DNA from: Mauremys mutica
Lineage: Eukaryota > Chordata > Testudines > Geoemydidae
Length of the DNA stretch: 64,000 bases
Direction of reading: 5' to 3'
Assembly (NCBI RefSeq): GCF_020497125.1
Contig: NC_059081.1
Location: forward strand, 19,191,105 to 19,255,104
A program made the translations under genes and the position numbers. Positions 26,167 to 38,370 of this stretch are shown in pieces (position 1 is the stretch's first letter; the number at the start of each line of letters is the position of its first letter). The notes beneath the pieces are model-generated. The model had not been told where the DNA came from, ran no database searches, and saw only the letters and a list, made by a program, of their open reading frames with translations.

Positions 26167-26406
26167 ATCAGAGGGGCAGCCGTATTAGTCTGTATCCACA
26201 AAAACAACAAGGAGTTTGGTGGCACCTTAAAGACTGACAGATTTATTTGGGCATAAGCTTTGTGGGTAAAAAACCCACTTCTTCAGATGCATGGAGTGAA
26301 AATTACAGATGCGGACATTACAGATACAGTATTTATGCCTGCTAATTTTCACTCCTTGCATCTGAAGAAGTAGGGTTTTTTTACCCACGAAAGCTTATGC
26401 CTAAAT
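26167..26406 (-). mobile_element. Fold-back retroelement family, 240-bp copy with long inverted arms
   Basis: Flanked by a perfect 11-bp duplication, aagtcttatct (26156-26166 and 26407-26417). The intact sense 3' end is at the left (atcagaggggcagccgtatt on +). The right part repeats the body in the opposite orientation: cactccttgcatctgaagaa near 26351 pairs with the arm at about 26268-26300. The right arm carries a hammerhead-like core on the + strand: CTGAAGA (26362-26368), a stem with one bulge, GAAA (26389-26392) and gcttatgc. The left arm has lost one base of GAAA. Structure is seen; 5' inversion during insertion is inference. Confidence 0.85.
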
Positions 26407-26417
26407 AAGTCTTATCT

Positions 26418-27793
26418 GTACTACAAGTTTTATTTAAAGCGATAAGTAAAATTACAATTACCCATGCATATAGAAATTCTACAAAACCACAAATGACTAA
26501 TACTGTCCTCAAAGATATTCTAGGGTCTGATGGATTTCTCAGTGGGTGATCATCAATAGCGCGGTGGTTCTTGATGGGGTTTCCCTGGGGGTCTTTCCAC
26601 TTTAACCCAACCAGGGAACTTCTTTTATATTGTTGTTCTGACACTCTTTTGAAAATTAATGAACATTTCAGTAAAAAAGAGACTGTGTCATTCAGTGTCT
26701 TGATTACGAGATGAATAAATGAGTGGTCATTCACAAAGGGACAATTTACTAATGACCAGCTGAGTTGAGTCATGTTTGTGGCAAAACACATTTTCATTGA
26801 GCTGGTGTTGACACCCACATGCAGACGTTGGCAAACATTGTACCTGATACTGCTCCCATTGCAATCCATGGCCACATGCCCATTGACTTTAATGGGAAGT
26901 AGGATTGGGCCCATTGTGCTTTCCAAAAATGGATGAGTGTGGGGAAAAGATTGGTACAGACAGATATAGTTTTCAGAAGCATATAATTAAAAACTTGTGC
27001 CAGTAAATTCAGTCAGTTTCTAAAGATCTCGCTTAATATAAATTCTATAGGAAAACCCCAATTTAGAAAGAATTATTATAAAAGCATAAAAACTTTTCAC
27101 CTAAAATATTCCTAACATTTTCTTTTGTGTTTTAAAAAAACTTTCAATATTGTGGCTATGAAATCAGTGACTTACCATTGCTTTTTGCAAAACGTTAGAC
27201 AATGTGAGTCACTGATGGGTCCCTCCTCCCCTTCCTGCCCAAACATAATTGTGTGGAGTCTGCAATAATCAGCTGTTCATGCATCTCTCTCTGATCATGA
27301 TATATATTCTTAACTTTTACAGTAAGAACCTGTCAAAGACATAAACTGCTTTCACATTTTTTTAAATCTCTGCAGGCTGAAACTCAAGCTGGCAGGCTCG
27401 ATAGATGCTAGGTAAAAATGCTCGCTAAGCAATTTTTGACAGCATTATTTATGTTCGGTCAATTTGGCAGGGCTTATAGTGGGTGCCAGTGAAAAAGCTG
27501 TGTCCTTCACTAATATATAAGAAGTCCACTCCGCTTAAGATGGTTTGTTTACAGTTACAAAACAAACACAGTCTCAGAGTGCTCATTATTGATACTTTCT
27601 AACCTCACACTCATACAGTGACCATTCAGAGGAAAGGGCTTTTGTCCCTTCAGCTAGCTTAAAAAGATCTTCCTTTCCTTCTCTCTCTGAAGTGACATAG
27701 CTTGCAGCACAATAATGAGGTACTGTTCATGACCAGTCACTTTTAACATTTCCAGTTGCTCATAAGATTTTGATTTTTGAACCAAAGTACTTC
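26418..27793. other. Intron, no gene recognised
   Basis: A 181-codon open frame on the - strand (26381-26926) with one hydrophobic stretch runs into the repeat at its end and has no family resemblance; I treat it as chance. About 27120-27480 is of mixed composition without repeat character. Confidence 0.5.
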
Positions 27794-29112
27794 ATAGAAT
27801 CATTGATTATTAGGGTTGGAAGAGACCTCAAGAGGTCATCTAGTCCAATCCCCTGCTCAAAGCAGGACCAACGCCAACTAAATCATCCCAGCCAGGATGA
27901 TTGTCAAGCCGGGCCTTAAAAACCTCCCCATTCCAGTGCTTCACCACCCTCCTAGTGAAATAGTATTTCCTAATATACAAGCTAGACCTCCCACACTGCA
28001 ACTTGAGACCACTGCTTCTTGTTTTGTCAGCTGCTACTACTGAGAATAGTCTAGCTCCATCCTCTTTGCAACCCCCTTTCAGGTAGATGAAAGCAGCTAT
28101 CAAGTCCTCCTCTCATTCTTCTCTTCTACAGACTAAACAATCCCAGTTCCCTCAGCCTCTCCTCATAGTTCATGTGCTCCAGCCCCCTAATCATTTTTGT
28201 TGCCCTCTGCTGGACTCTTTCCAATTTGTCCACATCCCTTCTATGGTGGGGGGGACCAAAACTGGACACAATACCCTAGGTGTGGCCTCACCAGTGCAGA
28301 ATAGAGGGGAATAATCAGTTCCCTCAATCTGCTAGCAATGCTCGTACTAATACAGCCCAATATGCCATTGGCCTTCTTGGCAACAAGGGCACACTGCTGA
28401 ATCATATCAAGCTTCTCGTCCACTGTAATCCTCAGGTCCTTTTCTGAAGAACTGCTGCTTAGCCAGTTGGTCCCCAGCCTGTAGTGGTGCCTGGGATTCT
28501 TCCTTTCTAAGTGCAGGACTCTGCACTTGTCCTTGTTGAACCTCATCAGATTTCTTTTGGCCCAATCCTCCAATTTGTCTAGCTCACTCTGGACCCTATC
28601 CCTATCCTCCAGCATATCTACCTCTCCCCCCAGCCTAGTGTCATCTGCGAACTTGCTGAGGGTGCAATTATCCCATCATACAGATCAATAATAAAGATGT
28701 TGAACAAAACTGGCCTCCGGACAAACCCCTGGGGCACTCTGCTTGATACTGGCTGCCAACTAGACATCGAGCCATTGATCAATACCTGTTGAGACCGACA
28801 ATCTAGCCAGCTTTCTATCCACATTATAGTCCATTCATCCAATCCATACTTTTTTAACTTACTGGCAAGAATACTGTGGGAGACCGTATCAAAAGCTTTG
28901 CTAAAGTCAAGATATATCACGTCCAGCGCTTTCCCCATATCCACAGAGCCAGTTATCTCATCATAAAAGGCAATCAGGTTGATCAGGCATGACTTGCCCT
29001 TGGTGAATCCATGTTGACTGTTCCTGATCACCTTCCTCTCCTCCAAGGGCTTCAGAATGGATCCCTTGAGGACCTGCTCCATTATTTTGCTGGGGACTTC
29101 AAACATATCAAA
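27794..29112 (-). mobile_element. CR1 LINE, 5'-truncated, antisense, reverse transcriptase broken
   Basis: The + strand begins at the CR1 3' end (tcatagaatcattgattatt, then gggttggaagagacctcaag) and continues into coding sequence on the - strand. Reverse-transcriptase pieces are read at 28618-29118 (motif A region [14 protein letters not shown], then [16 protein letters not shown] in motif B) and 28241-28615 ([20 protein letters not shown] and [13 protein letters not shown]), in different frames. Motif B is damaged (GSVLGP became GFVRRP) and the catalytic ADD block is lost in a frameshift, giving [10 protein letters not shown]. The endonuclease domain and most of ORF2's N-terminal part are absent. 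Dead copy. Confidence 0.92.
28241..28615 (-). pseudogene. CR1 ORF2 C-terminal fragment
   Basis: Carries the thumb and connection part seen in CR1: [54 protein letters not shown] and [19 protein letters not shown]. It continues out of frame to 27840 (VVKHWNGEVFKARLD). No start of its own. Confidence 0.88.
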
Positions 29113-29118
29113 GGTCAT
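28618..29118 (-). pseudogene. CR1 ORF2 reverse transcriptase fragment (broken)
   Basis: The frame holds the palm start with [20 protein letters not shown], the finger region with [11 protein letters not shown], and motif A with the catalytic Asp in [12 protein letters not shown]. It ends after motif B with a frameshift. A second fragment of the same protein follows at 28241-28615. Reverse transcriptase copies the element's own RNA at the target site; this copy cannot. Confidence 0.88.
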
Positions 29119-29612
29119 TAACCATGAAGACTAACTCCATGGGAAGCTTGAAGCTTCCAAAGTCATTTTGAATTATTTGAGCAAAGTATCTTAATTTGAA
29201 GGGGTTCCTCCTACTTCTTCCCATCCCCCATATAACTCAAAAACAGTTTAGTTTACTTTATAGAAACTTTCCAAAATAATTCACTTTGGGGCTGAAATTA
29301 AACCTGAAAAACTTCATCCTCAAAGGAAATTTTAAAGAAAGCTATGAGGGAATGAAAGTGGTGTAGAGTGGAATGGTTCTTTCAATCGGTGATTGTTTTG
29401 CTTGGTTTGGTACTGGTGATAGCACTTACAGTCGGAATTAAACCAAGAGTTCTGCAGCTAAGATTTCAGAGACATTTTAGTTTGAATATAAGAGGAAAAA
29501 AATCTAGTAGTAAGATCCATTACACACTGGAATAGTATCCTAAGGAAAGTGGTGAAAGCCCAATTGTGAGTCTTTAAAAACTAGACTCTACAAAGCACCT
29601 GAAACTATACTA

Positions 29613-29924
29613 CAGGGGTCAGCAACCTTTCAGAAGTGGTGTGCTGAGTCTTTATTTATTCTCTCTAATTTAAGGTTTTGCTTGCCAGTAATACATTTTA
29701 ACATTTTTAGAAGGTCTCTTTCTATAAGTCTAAAATATATAACTAAACTATTGTTGTATGTAAAGTAAATAAGGTTTTTAAAATGTTTAAGAAGATTCAT
29801 TTAAACTTAAATTAAAATGCAGAGCCCCTCCAGACCACTGGCCAGGACCCAGACAGTGTAAGTGCCACTGAAAATCAGCTTGCATGCCGCCTTCGGCACA
29901 CGTGCCATAGATTTCCTACCCCTG
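29613..29924. mobile_element. hAT-type non-autonomous element
   Basis: Ends caggggtcagcaaccttt and tttcctacccctg. Flanks ctatacta (29605-29612) and ctatactg (29925-29932) agree in 7 of 8. The AT-rich body has no open frame. A related end is seen at 61787. Confidence 0.85.
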
Positions 29925-29932
29925 CTATACTG

Positions 29933-32900
29933 TATTGAATATTGGTGTAGAAGGTTAGACAAAATAATCTCATGGGAATTGTTCATCTCTAATGGCTATG
30001 ATTCTAAACTGTGCATGTTGATTTCTTCCTTGATTTTATTTGTTTCTAATGTTGGGAATAATAGCAATATGTTTCATCCATTGACAAAGAGCATACTCTC
30101 CAAGGTCCACCAAGTGGCCATTTGCACAGAATACACAGAATGGAAAGCACTCACAGTCTGACTGTAAGAATGAGGTTAAAGAGAATACAACCCTAACAAG
30201 AAAAATAGTTGTTGTAGCAAGAGGTAGAAACCACCAACCTAATGATTGTAGACCACCCACTTTGACCAAATAAATAATACAGGAGGCCCCTAGATATCCA
30301 TGTTTCTTGAACTGACTTGGTCATTCAACTTTCCCAGGCCTTGGATCCATAGTTGACAAACATTATACCCATGTGAAAAGGGTTGTAGTTGCCCCAGGTT
30401 GACCCCAGCAGTCTGTACCATTGGATTTCACTTTCCTGAGACATCCATAATTCCCCTGCCTCCCATTACTATATCAGAATTCAGAAACCACCTGCCACTG
30501 AACTAAATGCCAATTCATTGATACATTTCCCCTGCAAGAACTCTCATTTGAACTTCCTTGCACCTACAGAGTTGCAAACCTGGAACAAAGGTTCAACACG
30601 TATAAAATGCCCAACAGCAGATTGACCTCCTTGATACAGAAAAATGCAGTAAGACAAGGGTAAAAATGTTTAAGGCACTTAAATGCCTTAGGGCTTATCA
30701 AAATGAACAGTTGGTATGTGGCAAGCTGGGGTGTGGACCCTGCTACTGTGCACTAAAGTTTCCCTAATGTGCTCTGATCTACTCCACTTCGAACTGGAAC
30801 TAGGTCACTGCACACCAATGAATTTTTAGTGTGTGGGTTGTAACAGTGTCAACATGCACAATTCATGCGTGGCATGCTAATGCGCTGTAAATTTACACGC
30901 CATGCACTAATAGTCTATACAAGCTCTTAGGAGCTTAAACCCCTTTGAATGTCATTGATATGTAAGCTTCTAAGTGCCAAAGTCTCTTTTGAAAATGGGA
31001 TGTAGGCTTCTAAGTCACTTATGTGCTTTTGAGAATTTTAATGTAACAACTTATTAACATACATCAGACCATAACTGCTTACAGCAGTAACTGTAACTGT
31101 ACATAGAAGTTTGCTCCAGCACTATTGTCATTAGGTGGGAGTGACCATCCGTGCAATGACAGTACAAAATGGTTCCCATGTCTCTCCTGACCTCCTTACA
31201 ACCTTCGGGGTCTTCCCAGTCCAGAGTTCCTTCACTCCACCAGCACTGAAAGACAGGTAGGATTACCAGAAAATTAATCTGCAAACTTTGACAACTAAAA
31301 TTTCCTTAATCATTTTCATGTTATAATGCCAGAATGTTAAGGCAGGACTGGTAAAAAGGAGAAAAAAGAAAATGCGCTGATATATCAATATGCAGGAAGG
31401 CACTGGGAGGGCACCAGCTATTTATTAGACTGTATCATGTCATCAGCAATATTAAAAATGGGAAGTGTGAGGGGAAGATAAGAGTGTGTACACAGGATAG
31501 TAGTAATGTCTGGGTGATGACCTGCGTGCGTCTAGAGAAGCCTGCCAGTTTAATCTCTTTAGGTTTATTTGTGAGAAGAATACCAGATGGTTATATAATA
31601 TTGTGACATATGATTTCAATTTTGGGGAACTAAACATTCACATTGCAAACTTCTGCTTCAGTTATAAGGAGTCAAGAAGGATTATAGGAATGGATGAAGA
31701 ATGCGTTAAAAAGAAGGTAGAACTTTCTAGAAACCCATGCTTGTCCAATTAAGGGAGAGTATTGAGTTTAATCCCAAAACACTCAATTCCATGGTTCTTT
31801 GCTGTTTCTAGTCAACAGAACTGTTTTAGGCAGGTGGGCTAGCTATAAACAAGTTAAATATGCTGCTGATATAAAACTGAATGGAGTAATGAAAACACAG
31901 ACACAGAGCCCCGTGCTTCCTTTCCCTTCCATGCAGAAGGCAGATGAGGTCTGAAGAACCTATAACTCTTGGGAAGAGGAATGGTATGCGCCTACTTTCC
32001 CTGGGAGATGGCAGAAGCCTCTGACTCTACTTCAGGGGCTCCATGGGCTTGGGAAGGGTATACATCCAATCTACGTAGCAGGCTCTGCTCAAAGAGCAAT
32101 GAATTTCTAATTGGCCAGATCACCAATAACGCTCCTCTGCATCTTCTACTGGGATTATGCGTGTGTGTGGGGGGGTAGTATTAGTGAGTAGACATGATTG
32201 GGTTTGTATGGCTGAGCAACAGCTAAGGGAGTTCAATGCATTTCATGAATACCTGAAGCATGTTAATAACAAAGAGAGAAAGCAATTATACAGTGTGGGT
32301 CCCACGGGCATAATAGGACTAATGGGATGGAATTAAAATGGGAAATACAGGCAGAGTATAAGAAAAAAAAATCCTTCCTAGCCAGTTGGCCCACACAAAA
32401 ATGCCCTTTGGCGTCTAAAAGGGCTAGTATTTGAACAAGTCTGAACTATTCCTTGAATGATTTCTCAACTTCATTAGGTGCCATCTTGGGTCCTGATTGT
32501 GAAGTCATTGCTGTGTGTAGTTCCGTTGAATTGAATGGGACTACAGGCAGGAGAAAGCACATAGTTGGGAGTAGAAGTGTGCAGCATCAGGCCCATTATT
32601 TCCTTCAATATCAGGCAAATGTCTGTCCTTTTTCAATCACTATATTGTTGCCATGCAAGTAAGATCCAACCATACATTTGTTTAATTCCATACTGTATAT
32701 GTCTGATTGTCTCCTAGGGTCTGGAATACAGATTTATTCCCAAATATCTGTTTAGGTTTCCATTAAATAGTCCATTGCCATAGAATATACTGGCCTTCTG
32801 TCATGTCTACTCTAGCCTCTTCTTTCTTACCACTTCCCTAATCGGGATCAGCAACTTTTATAGCTTTCTTCTAAAACTCATGATCATACGCCAAGTTGTC

Positions 32901-33280
32901 ATGCAAATTGGGCTTCCTGCTCTCTGTTGATATTTAGTCCATGTACTGAATCTTTTATCTCCCCCTTAGTTGTCTACTCTAGCCTAGTTCTCTTAAAATT
33001 TCCCATGATGCTATAACAGTGAGCTCCCCAATGGACCTGCTAGTGTGGACAAAGGACGGGTGGCCTTTAACCATCATGTCTGCCATCTGCAGCTACTCAG
33101 AGCAAGTCCTGACAACACAGTGGTCAAAATGCTGGCAGCCAATGATGCCTTGTCTACACGAGTGCTCCCACTGATGTAGCTGCCTCACTGAAACTAAGGG
33201 AAGGAAATTTCAAGAAAAAATGGCAATATTTTCAAAAGCTGTGATCACCTTCTCTTATGCTGACCAATATCATCTCATAC
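29933..33280. other. Intron with an old palindromic remnant near 30900-31035
   Basis: About 30925-31035 has ctcttaggagcttaaacccc mirrored by gggatgtaggcttctaagtc, an ancient MITE type. The 30660-30900 part is similar in texture. The rest (31036-33280) has no feature I can name. Confidence 0.5.
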
Positions 33281-33468
33281 GGGGGAGGGATAGCTCAGTG
33301 GTTTGAGCATTAGCCTGCTAAACCCAGGGTTGTGAGTTCAATCCTTGAGGAGGCCACTTAGGGATTTGGGGCAAAAATTGGTCCTGCTAGTGAAGGCAGG
33401 GGGCTGGACTTGATGACCTTTCAAGGTCCCTTCCAGTTCTAGGAGATTGGTATATCTCCAATTATTAC
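33281..33468 (+). mobile_element. Cry-type tRNA-derived SINE (turtle)
   Basis: A box tagctcagtggtttgag (33291-33307) and B box gagttcaatcc (33334-33344). The body has ggcaaaaattggtcctgcta and gctggacttgatgacctttc, and the tail tatatctccaattatta. It is the best-preserved SINE copy here and the main taxon marker. Its LINE partner is not evident from the tail alone. Confidence 0.88.
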
Positions 33469-35654
33469 GTTCCCCAGTATGCTTGTCTGTCTTTTGTCTT
33501 ATAGTTAGGCTGTAAGCACCTTGCAGCAGAAAACGTCTTTTTGTTCAGTGCGTAGCCGAGTGGGGTCCTGGTTCATGACTCCTAGCGGCTATCACAATAT
33601 AAATGTACATATATATAAATGAAAATAATTAGGGGCCTAAATCCCTCTGACTTACTTAGATTCCTAAGTGCCTAAATCTTTACTCAAAATGTAGTATAGA
33701 GTAAGCCAATATTTCCAGTAGTTGTCTGTCCTAGGTGCTGAAATAATTAAGTATGTGAAAATCCAGTGAGTCTCTTTTCCCATGATCTCTTTCCCCATGA
33801 CTGTTGTAGTAGTACTAACAACTGACTACAGGCCGGCAAAAGCAATGGAGGCATCAGAGAGAACCACTTTAAGGATGTTAGCATCAATACACCATTGAGC
33901 GATGATAGCAAACATTTCCGAGTATGTGTTCCAATTTTTACAGTAGTCAAGTGCCAACCTTAGTGATACCTCTGTTTTCCTTAATGCGTATTGCATAAAA
34001 TCATGCCATTCCTGTGCACTGTGTGATAAGGGGTTTTGTTTGTTTGCTTTGTTTTCGCTCTGCAGGTATAGTCTTTGTGTGGTTCAGAGAAGGAAAATCC
34101 CCTCTCCTTTTGTGTAGGAAATCTATACTCTGATACATTCATTGAGGCCTTTCCAGATGGCAGGACATGGCAACACACTTTTGATCTTTTTGTTTAATAA
34201 TACATGCTGTATCCAAAACATCCACCCAGCTGCACAGAGGAATTATGTAAGAAAAGGGCTGCATAAATCTAATGGTTTGGAATAATTATGCTTGTATACC
34301 TATTATAAATGTACTGGGCCTGACCCTGAGCTTGTGGACCCAGTTTTACACTGGGATGACTTCCATGGACCCATTCCAGATTCATGTTGGAAAAGAGCGG
34401 TCAGAATCAGACCTCATATTTATATTTAGAAAAGGCTCGATGATGTACATGGGTTTCTTAAGGAGGCAAGAAGAACTGCTGGAATCAGAACAAATTCCCA
34501 AAGTGACAAGGTCTTAGTATAGAAATCTTTGTATCACGCGGATACCATGCATCTGGATTACTATGGGCTCCCATTGTGACTCAGCCTGAGTATGTAGTGC
34601 AGGATCAGATTCTGATCTTTCTTCCCTGGGTGTAAATCAGGAGAAATTTTCATTGCAGCCAATGAAGTTTCATCAGTGTCAAATGTCTGTCAGTGAAATA
34701 AGAAGCAGGCCTTATCCTTGATGAATCTACTTTATTGTATTTAAGGAAATCACATTACAGCAAACTAATATTTTCCTCCTAGTTGTAATGTTTTGTATTT
34801 GTATTAGGAGTAATACTTCCATATTTGAACATAAGCAACTACAAATATCAATTTTTCTCCTCTGGTGATGGTTGGTGCTTTTTTTTTTCTCCTCCAGTTT
34901 ATGCAGGAGAGCAGCCCTTTGGCATTTTTCCTCTCTGACAATGTTTGTTGGTATAATGGAAGGCAACAGCCTGATTATTCTAATACCCTAACTGGAAATG
35001 AGTAAAAAAAATCTACAATAGCTGTTACTAAATGTGATCCATCTGTCTGTGATCTAACAGGGATATTTCTCCATATGTAGTTTACATTTTGTTGTGTAAA
35101 CCTGCCCCTATCTACATCCTCTCCATATCAATGTGTAACATTAGAAAAATGATATTTACAAAATATGTCTGATGCATGTATGAAAACATTGGGAAGAATT
35201 CTGTGCCACCATTTAAATAACATTTTTTTTTAAGACTGAAGTGAGCAATTACTTTTCTTGCCAATGTTTAGTGTTTGGTTACTTATCAAGTCTAAATGAA
35301 AGGGAAATGAAACACAGTGGATCATTTCCTACATCAGTGTATATTGAAACAGAAGGTGTATTTGCGGTGAATTACACTTTGTCAGTCTAAAAGCAACTGT
35401 AGAAATGTGCATGCTTCGGGAATTAGCACAGTGCTGTTCAGCTGCAGTATAAGATGCTTTGAAGTAAAGCTGATGAAGCTTGACTCCAACTCCTACAGTT
35501 TATCAAAGCCTGAATGTCCAAAAATAACTTTGTGAAACAGGTGTAGTGTAATTAGGAATTTTTTAGCTGTCTTAACAATTTAAAAGAGCAAAAGAAACCA
35601 TAATCTGAATAGCCATCTGACTGATGATGAATATGAAAATAATAATAATTACTC
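33469..35654. other. Intron with scattered palindromic remnants
   Basis: Short pieces at about 33630-33695 (gcctaaatccctctgactta), 34310-34410 (gttttacactgggatgactt) and 34595-34670 (ggatcagattctgatct) belong to old palindromic families. No gene recognised. Confidence 0.45.
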
Positions 35655-35845
35655 AGAGGTTTTCATTTTCAGTGGTCTCTAAAAATAGAATTAATCTTCC
35701 CCATACCCAGACAAGGTAGGTAATTGTTATCCCTATTTTACAGTCAAGGAGATGAGGAGACAGAGAGGTTATATGGCTTACCCAGAACCACAGAGAGTCA
35801 CTCATAGAGCCGGGATTAGAACAGAGCAGTAGCTGGTGCCAGATC
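35655..35845 (-). repeat. Old MIR-like SINE remnant, antisense
   Basis: ttatccctattttacagtca, then gagacagagaggttatatgg and agccgggattagaac is the reverse of the MIR-type body. Same class as 2484 and 3822. Confidence 0.6.
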
Positions 35846-36146
35846 CAGCCCCGAGAATTTTTTCACCACACCAGACACCCTCAAAACTTTGTCATTGCCC
35901 CCATGCATACCCATTCCCTCAAGCTTCTCCCCACCTTTGGGGATGCATTCATTTTCCCTAACCTGGACCTGTGGGACCTCATCTCTCCTGTGCTCTCTCA
36001 TCTCTCCTATTCTCTCCCCCAGTGTCCTTCCTCCCTCTGGACATACACGCACAGACATATGTGCTTACAGTGGTAGTACAATGAGTCTTTTCTTTTTCTC
36101 TGCACATGTGCAGAAGCAGGGCTAGGTGGAAGCTGTCTTGTAGCTC

Positions 36147-36432
36147 AGGGTATGTCTATACTAGAATTAGTCACCCATGGCTGGCCTGTGCCACCTGACT
36201 CGGGCTCACAGGACTCGGGCTGCGGGGCTGTTTCATTGCAGTGTAGACGTCCAGGCTCAGGCTGGAGCCCAGTTTCTAGGACCCTGTGAGGTGGGAGGGT
36301 CCCAGAGTTCAGACTGCAGCCTGAGCCTGGACGTCTACACTGCAATGAAACAGCCCCACGGCTCGAGCCCCTGGGACCAAAGTCAGCTGGTCCGAGCCAG
36401 GCGCAGGCTTTTATTTGCAGTGTAGACGTATC
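36147..36432. mobile_element. hAT-type palindromic MITE (tctacac/gtgtaga ends)
   Basis: Left end agggtatgtctatac and right end gcagtgtagacgtatc. The interior is strongly self-complementary: tgtttcattgcagtgtagac at 36230 mirrors gtctacactgcaatgaaaca at 36332, and ccaggctc mirrors gagcctgg. A frame of 142 codons across it on the - strand is a by-product. No clear 8-bp duplication. Confidence 0.72.
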
Positions 36433-36800
36433 AGAGGCACGTTGAGGAGAGAGGCAGGATGGATGGGGGCATGGTCTTGAGCCAGGGGGTGGAGTCAATA
36501 CCCACAGAAGGGAAGAGAAGCAAGACTTGCTGGTGCTGACAGATGTGGAGCAGATTAAAGCACTACAGTCCATTATTTACCCAAGGGCAAGGGAGCCTAA
36601 AGGGAATTTGCTAGTTATGCTCTCCATTATATCCACCCTGGAAGTGGGCAGAGATTGTTGGGAAGAAGCAGAGGGAAGATGTAATCACCCTGTTGAAGAG
36701 AACTGCAGTAAAGAGAGGGTTTGTTTTTTAATGATTTTTTTCTGCTACCCTCTTCAATTCTGCACTGACAGGCTAAATAACAGCATGGAGAATCTATAAC

Positions 36801-37099
36801 GGGTCAGCAACCTCTGGCACGTGGCTCACCAGGGTAAGCACCCTGGTGGGCCGGGACAGTTTGTTTACCTGCCGTGTCGGCAGGTTTGGCCGATCGCAGT
36901 TCCCACTGGCCGCGGTTTGCTGTCACAGGGGGTGGCGGGAAGCCATGGCCAGCACATTCCTTGCCCGCGCCTCTTCCCGCCACCCCCATTGGCCTGGGAG
37001 GGTGAACTGCAGCCAGTGGGAGCAGTAGGTAAACAAACTGGCCCGGCCCGCCAGGGTGCTTACCCTGGCGAGCCGTGTGCCAGAGGTTGCCAACCCCTG
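36801..37099. mobile_element. GC-rich palindromic hAT MITE, sister of 12901-13266
   Basis: Left gggtcagcaacctctggcac, right gaggttgccaacccctg. The body has the same order as 12901-13266 but with internal deletions on both arms. The first bases of the left end are altered, so the target duplication is not certain (atggagaa and atggataa are candidates). Confidence 0.8.
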
Positions 37100-37431
37100 A
37101 TGGATAAGATATGGTTATCACTGCTTGATTCCAAATCCTTTCTCAGTCATCGCTTAGTGGCTATAGTTAATTTAGTACCTTTTCAGATAACGTAGTAGAA
37201 GAGTGTTGTCCTTTTTGTGGAATCCTGATGTGTTTCTAATCCACATGTTTAGGTTGCCCAGATACTTCACTGATGGCCCCATACAATCCATGCATGTAAA
37301 TTAATCCCCTCAATGACACTGCCTATCAAGACATTTGCATTTTCAATAACTTTAGTGTGGCTCTATAAATTTGTTCCCCAATTAATGTTTAGTAGATAAT
37401 TTTATAATTCTGCGTTAGAAACATTGATTCA

Positions 37432-38370
37432 TGGATTCAAAAATTCTAAGGCCAGAAAGGATCATTATAATCATCTCTTTTTACCTCCTGATTAGCGCTG
37501 GCCATAACATTTTGCTCAGTAATCCCTGCATCAAGCCCATAACTTTTGGCTTGGATACGGCATATCTTTTAGTAAGACACCCCATCTTGATTTAAAGACT
37601 TTAGGTGATGGAGAATCCACCACACCCGTAGGAATTTGTGCCACTGGTTACTTGCCCTCTCTTTTAAAAATGTTTTCCTTATTTCTAATCTGAATTTGTC
37701 CAGTTTCAGCTTCCAGTCAGAGGATCTCATGTCTTTGTCTGCTAGATTAAAGAGCCCTCCCCTCTACTGTCAGATATTTTCTCCCCATGTAGGTATGTAT
37801 AGATCATCATCAAGTCATCTGTTAACCTTCTCTTGGATAAACTAGAAAGGTTGAGTGTCTTTAGTCTGTCACTGTGAGGCATGTTTTCAGACCTTGAATC
37901 AATCTTGTAGTCCTTTTCTGGACCCTTTAAAAGAATGAATGTCATCTTTTAAAAGTGCAGACACTTGAGCTGTGCACGGTATTCTAGTAATGGTGTCATG
38001 AGTGCCTTATATGGTGGTAATTACACTTCCCTATTTCTAGTTAATATTCCCCTGCTTATAAATCCAAGGGTTGTGTTAGCTCTCTTAGCCACCACATTGC
38101 ACATTGCCCTCATTTTCAGGTGGTTATGCATCATGACCCTGAAGCCCCTCTCACAATCACTGGTTTCCAAAATAAAGTCCCTCATCTTTGTTCCTGGACG
38201 TATGACCTAGCATTTGGCTATATAAAAATACAGGTTGTTCAAGCTTTTTTGACAAAATCAATTTCTCATAAAACAATGTTGATTGGCATTAATTATGCTA
38301 CTGTCCTTTAACTCTTCACTGGTTGCATACAGATTGGCCTTTCCATGATTTTGTCTGGGACAGCAATGAA
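37432..38370 (-). mobile_element. Old CR1-type LINE fragment, antisense
   Basis: It begins ttctaaggccagaaaggatc (a CR1-like 3' end in reverse). It then shows in order the landmarks of the other copies: ttcccttatttctaatctg-like, cttctcttggataaactaga, gggttgtgttagctctctta, catcatgaccctgaagcccc, and finally caatgttgattggcat and catgattttgtctggga from the reverse-transcriptase region. Frames are all broken. It is more diverged than 27794 and 48906, so older. Confidence 0.7.

Noticed and set aside
26381..26926. 181-codon open frame on the - strand with a hydrophobic segment
   Set aside because: It runs into the fold-back repeat at its 3' end, has no recognisable family, no splice or promoter context, and a length compatible with chance given 64 kb and six frames.
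33291..33344. tRNA gene
   Set aside because: The A and B boxes belong to a SINE head; it lacks a folded 3' half and continues directly into the SINE body.
36145..36573. 142-codon open frame on the - strand, Pro/Ser/Cys-rich
   Set aside because: It lies across a palindromic GC-rich MITE; mirrored peptide segments show it is the palindrome read through.
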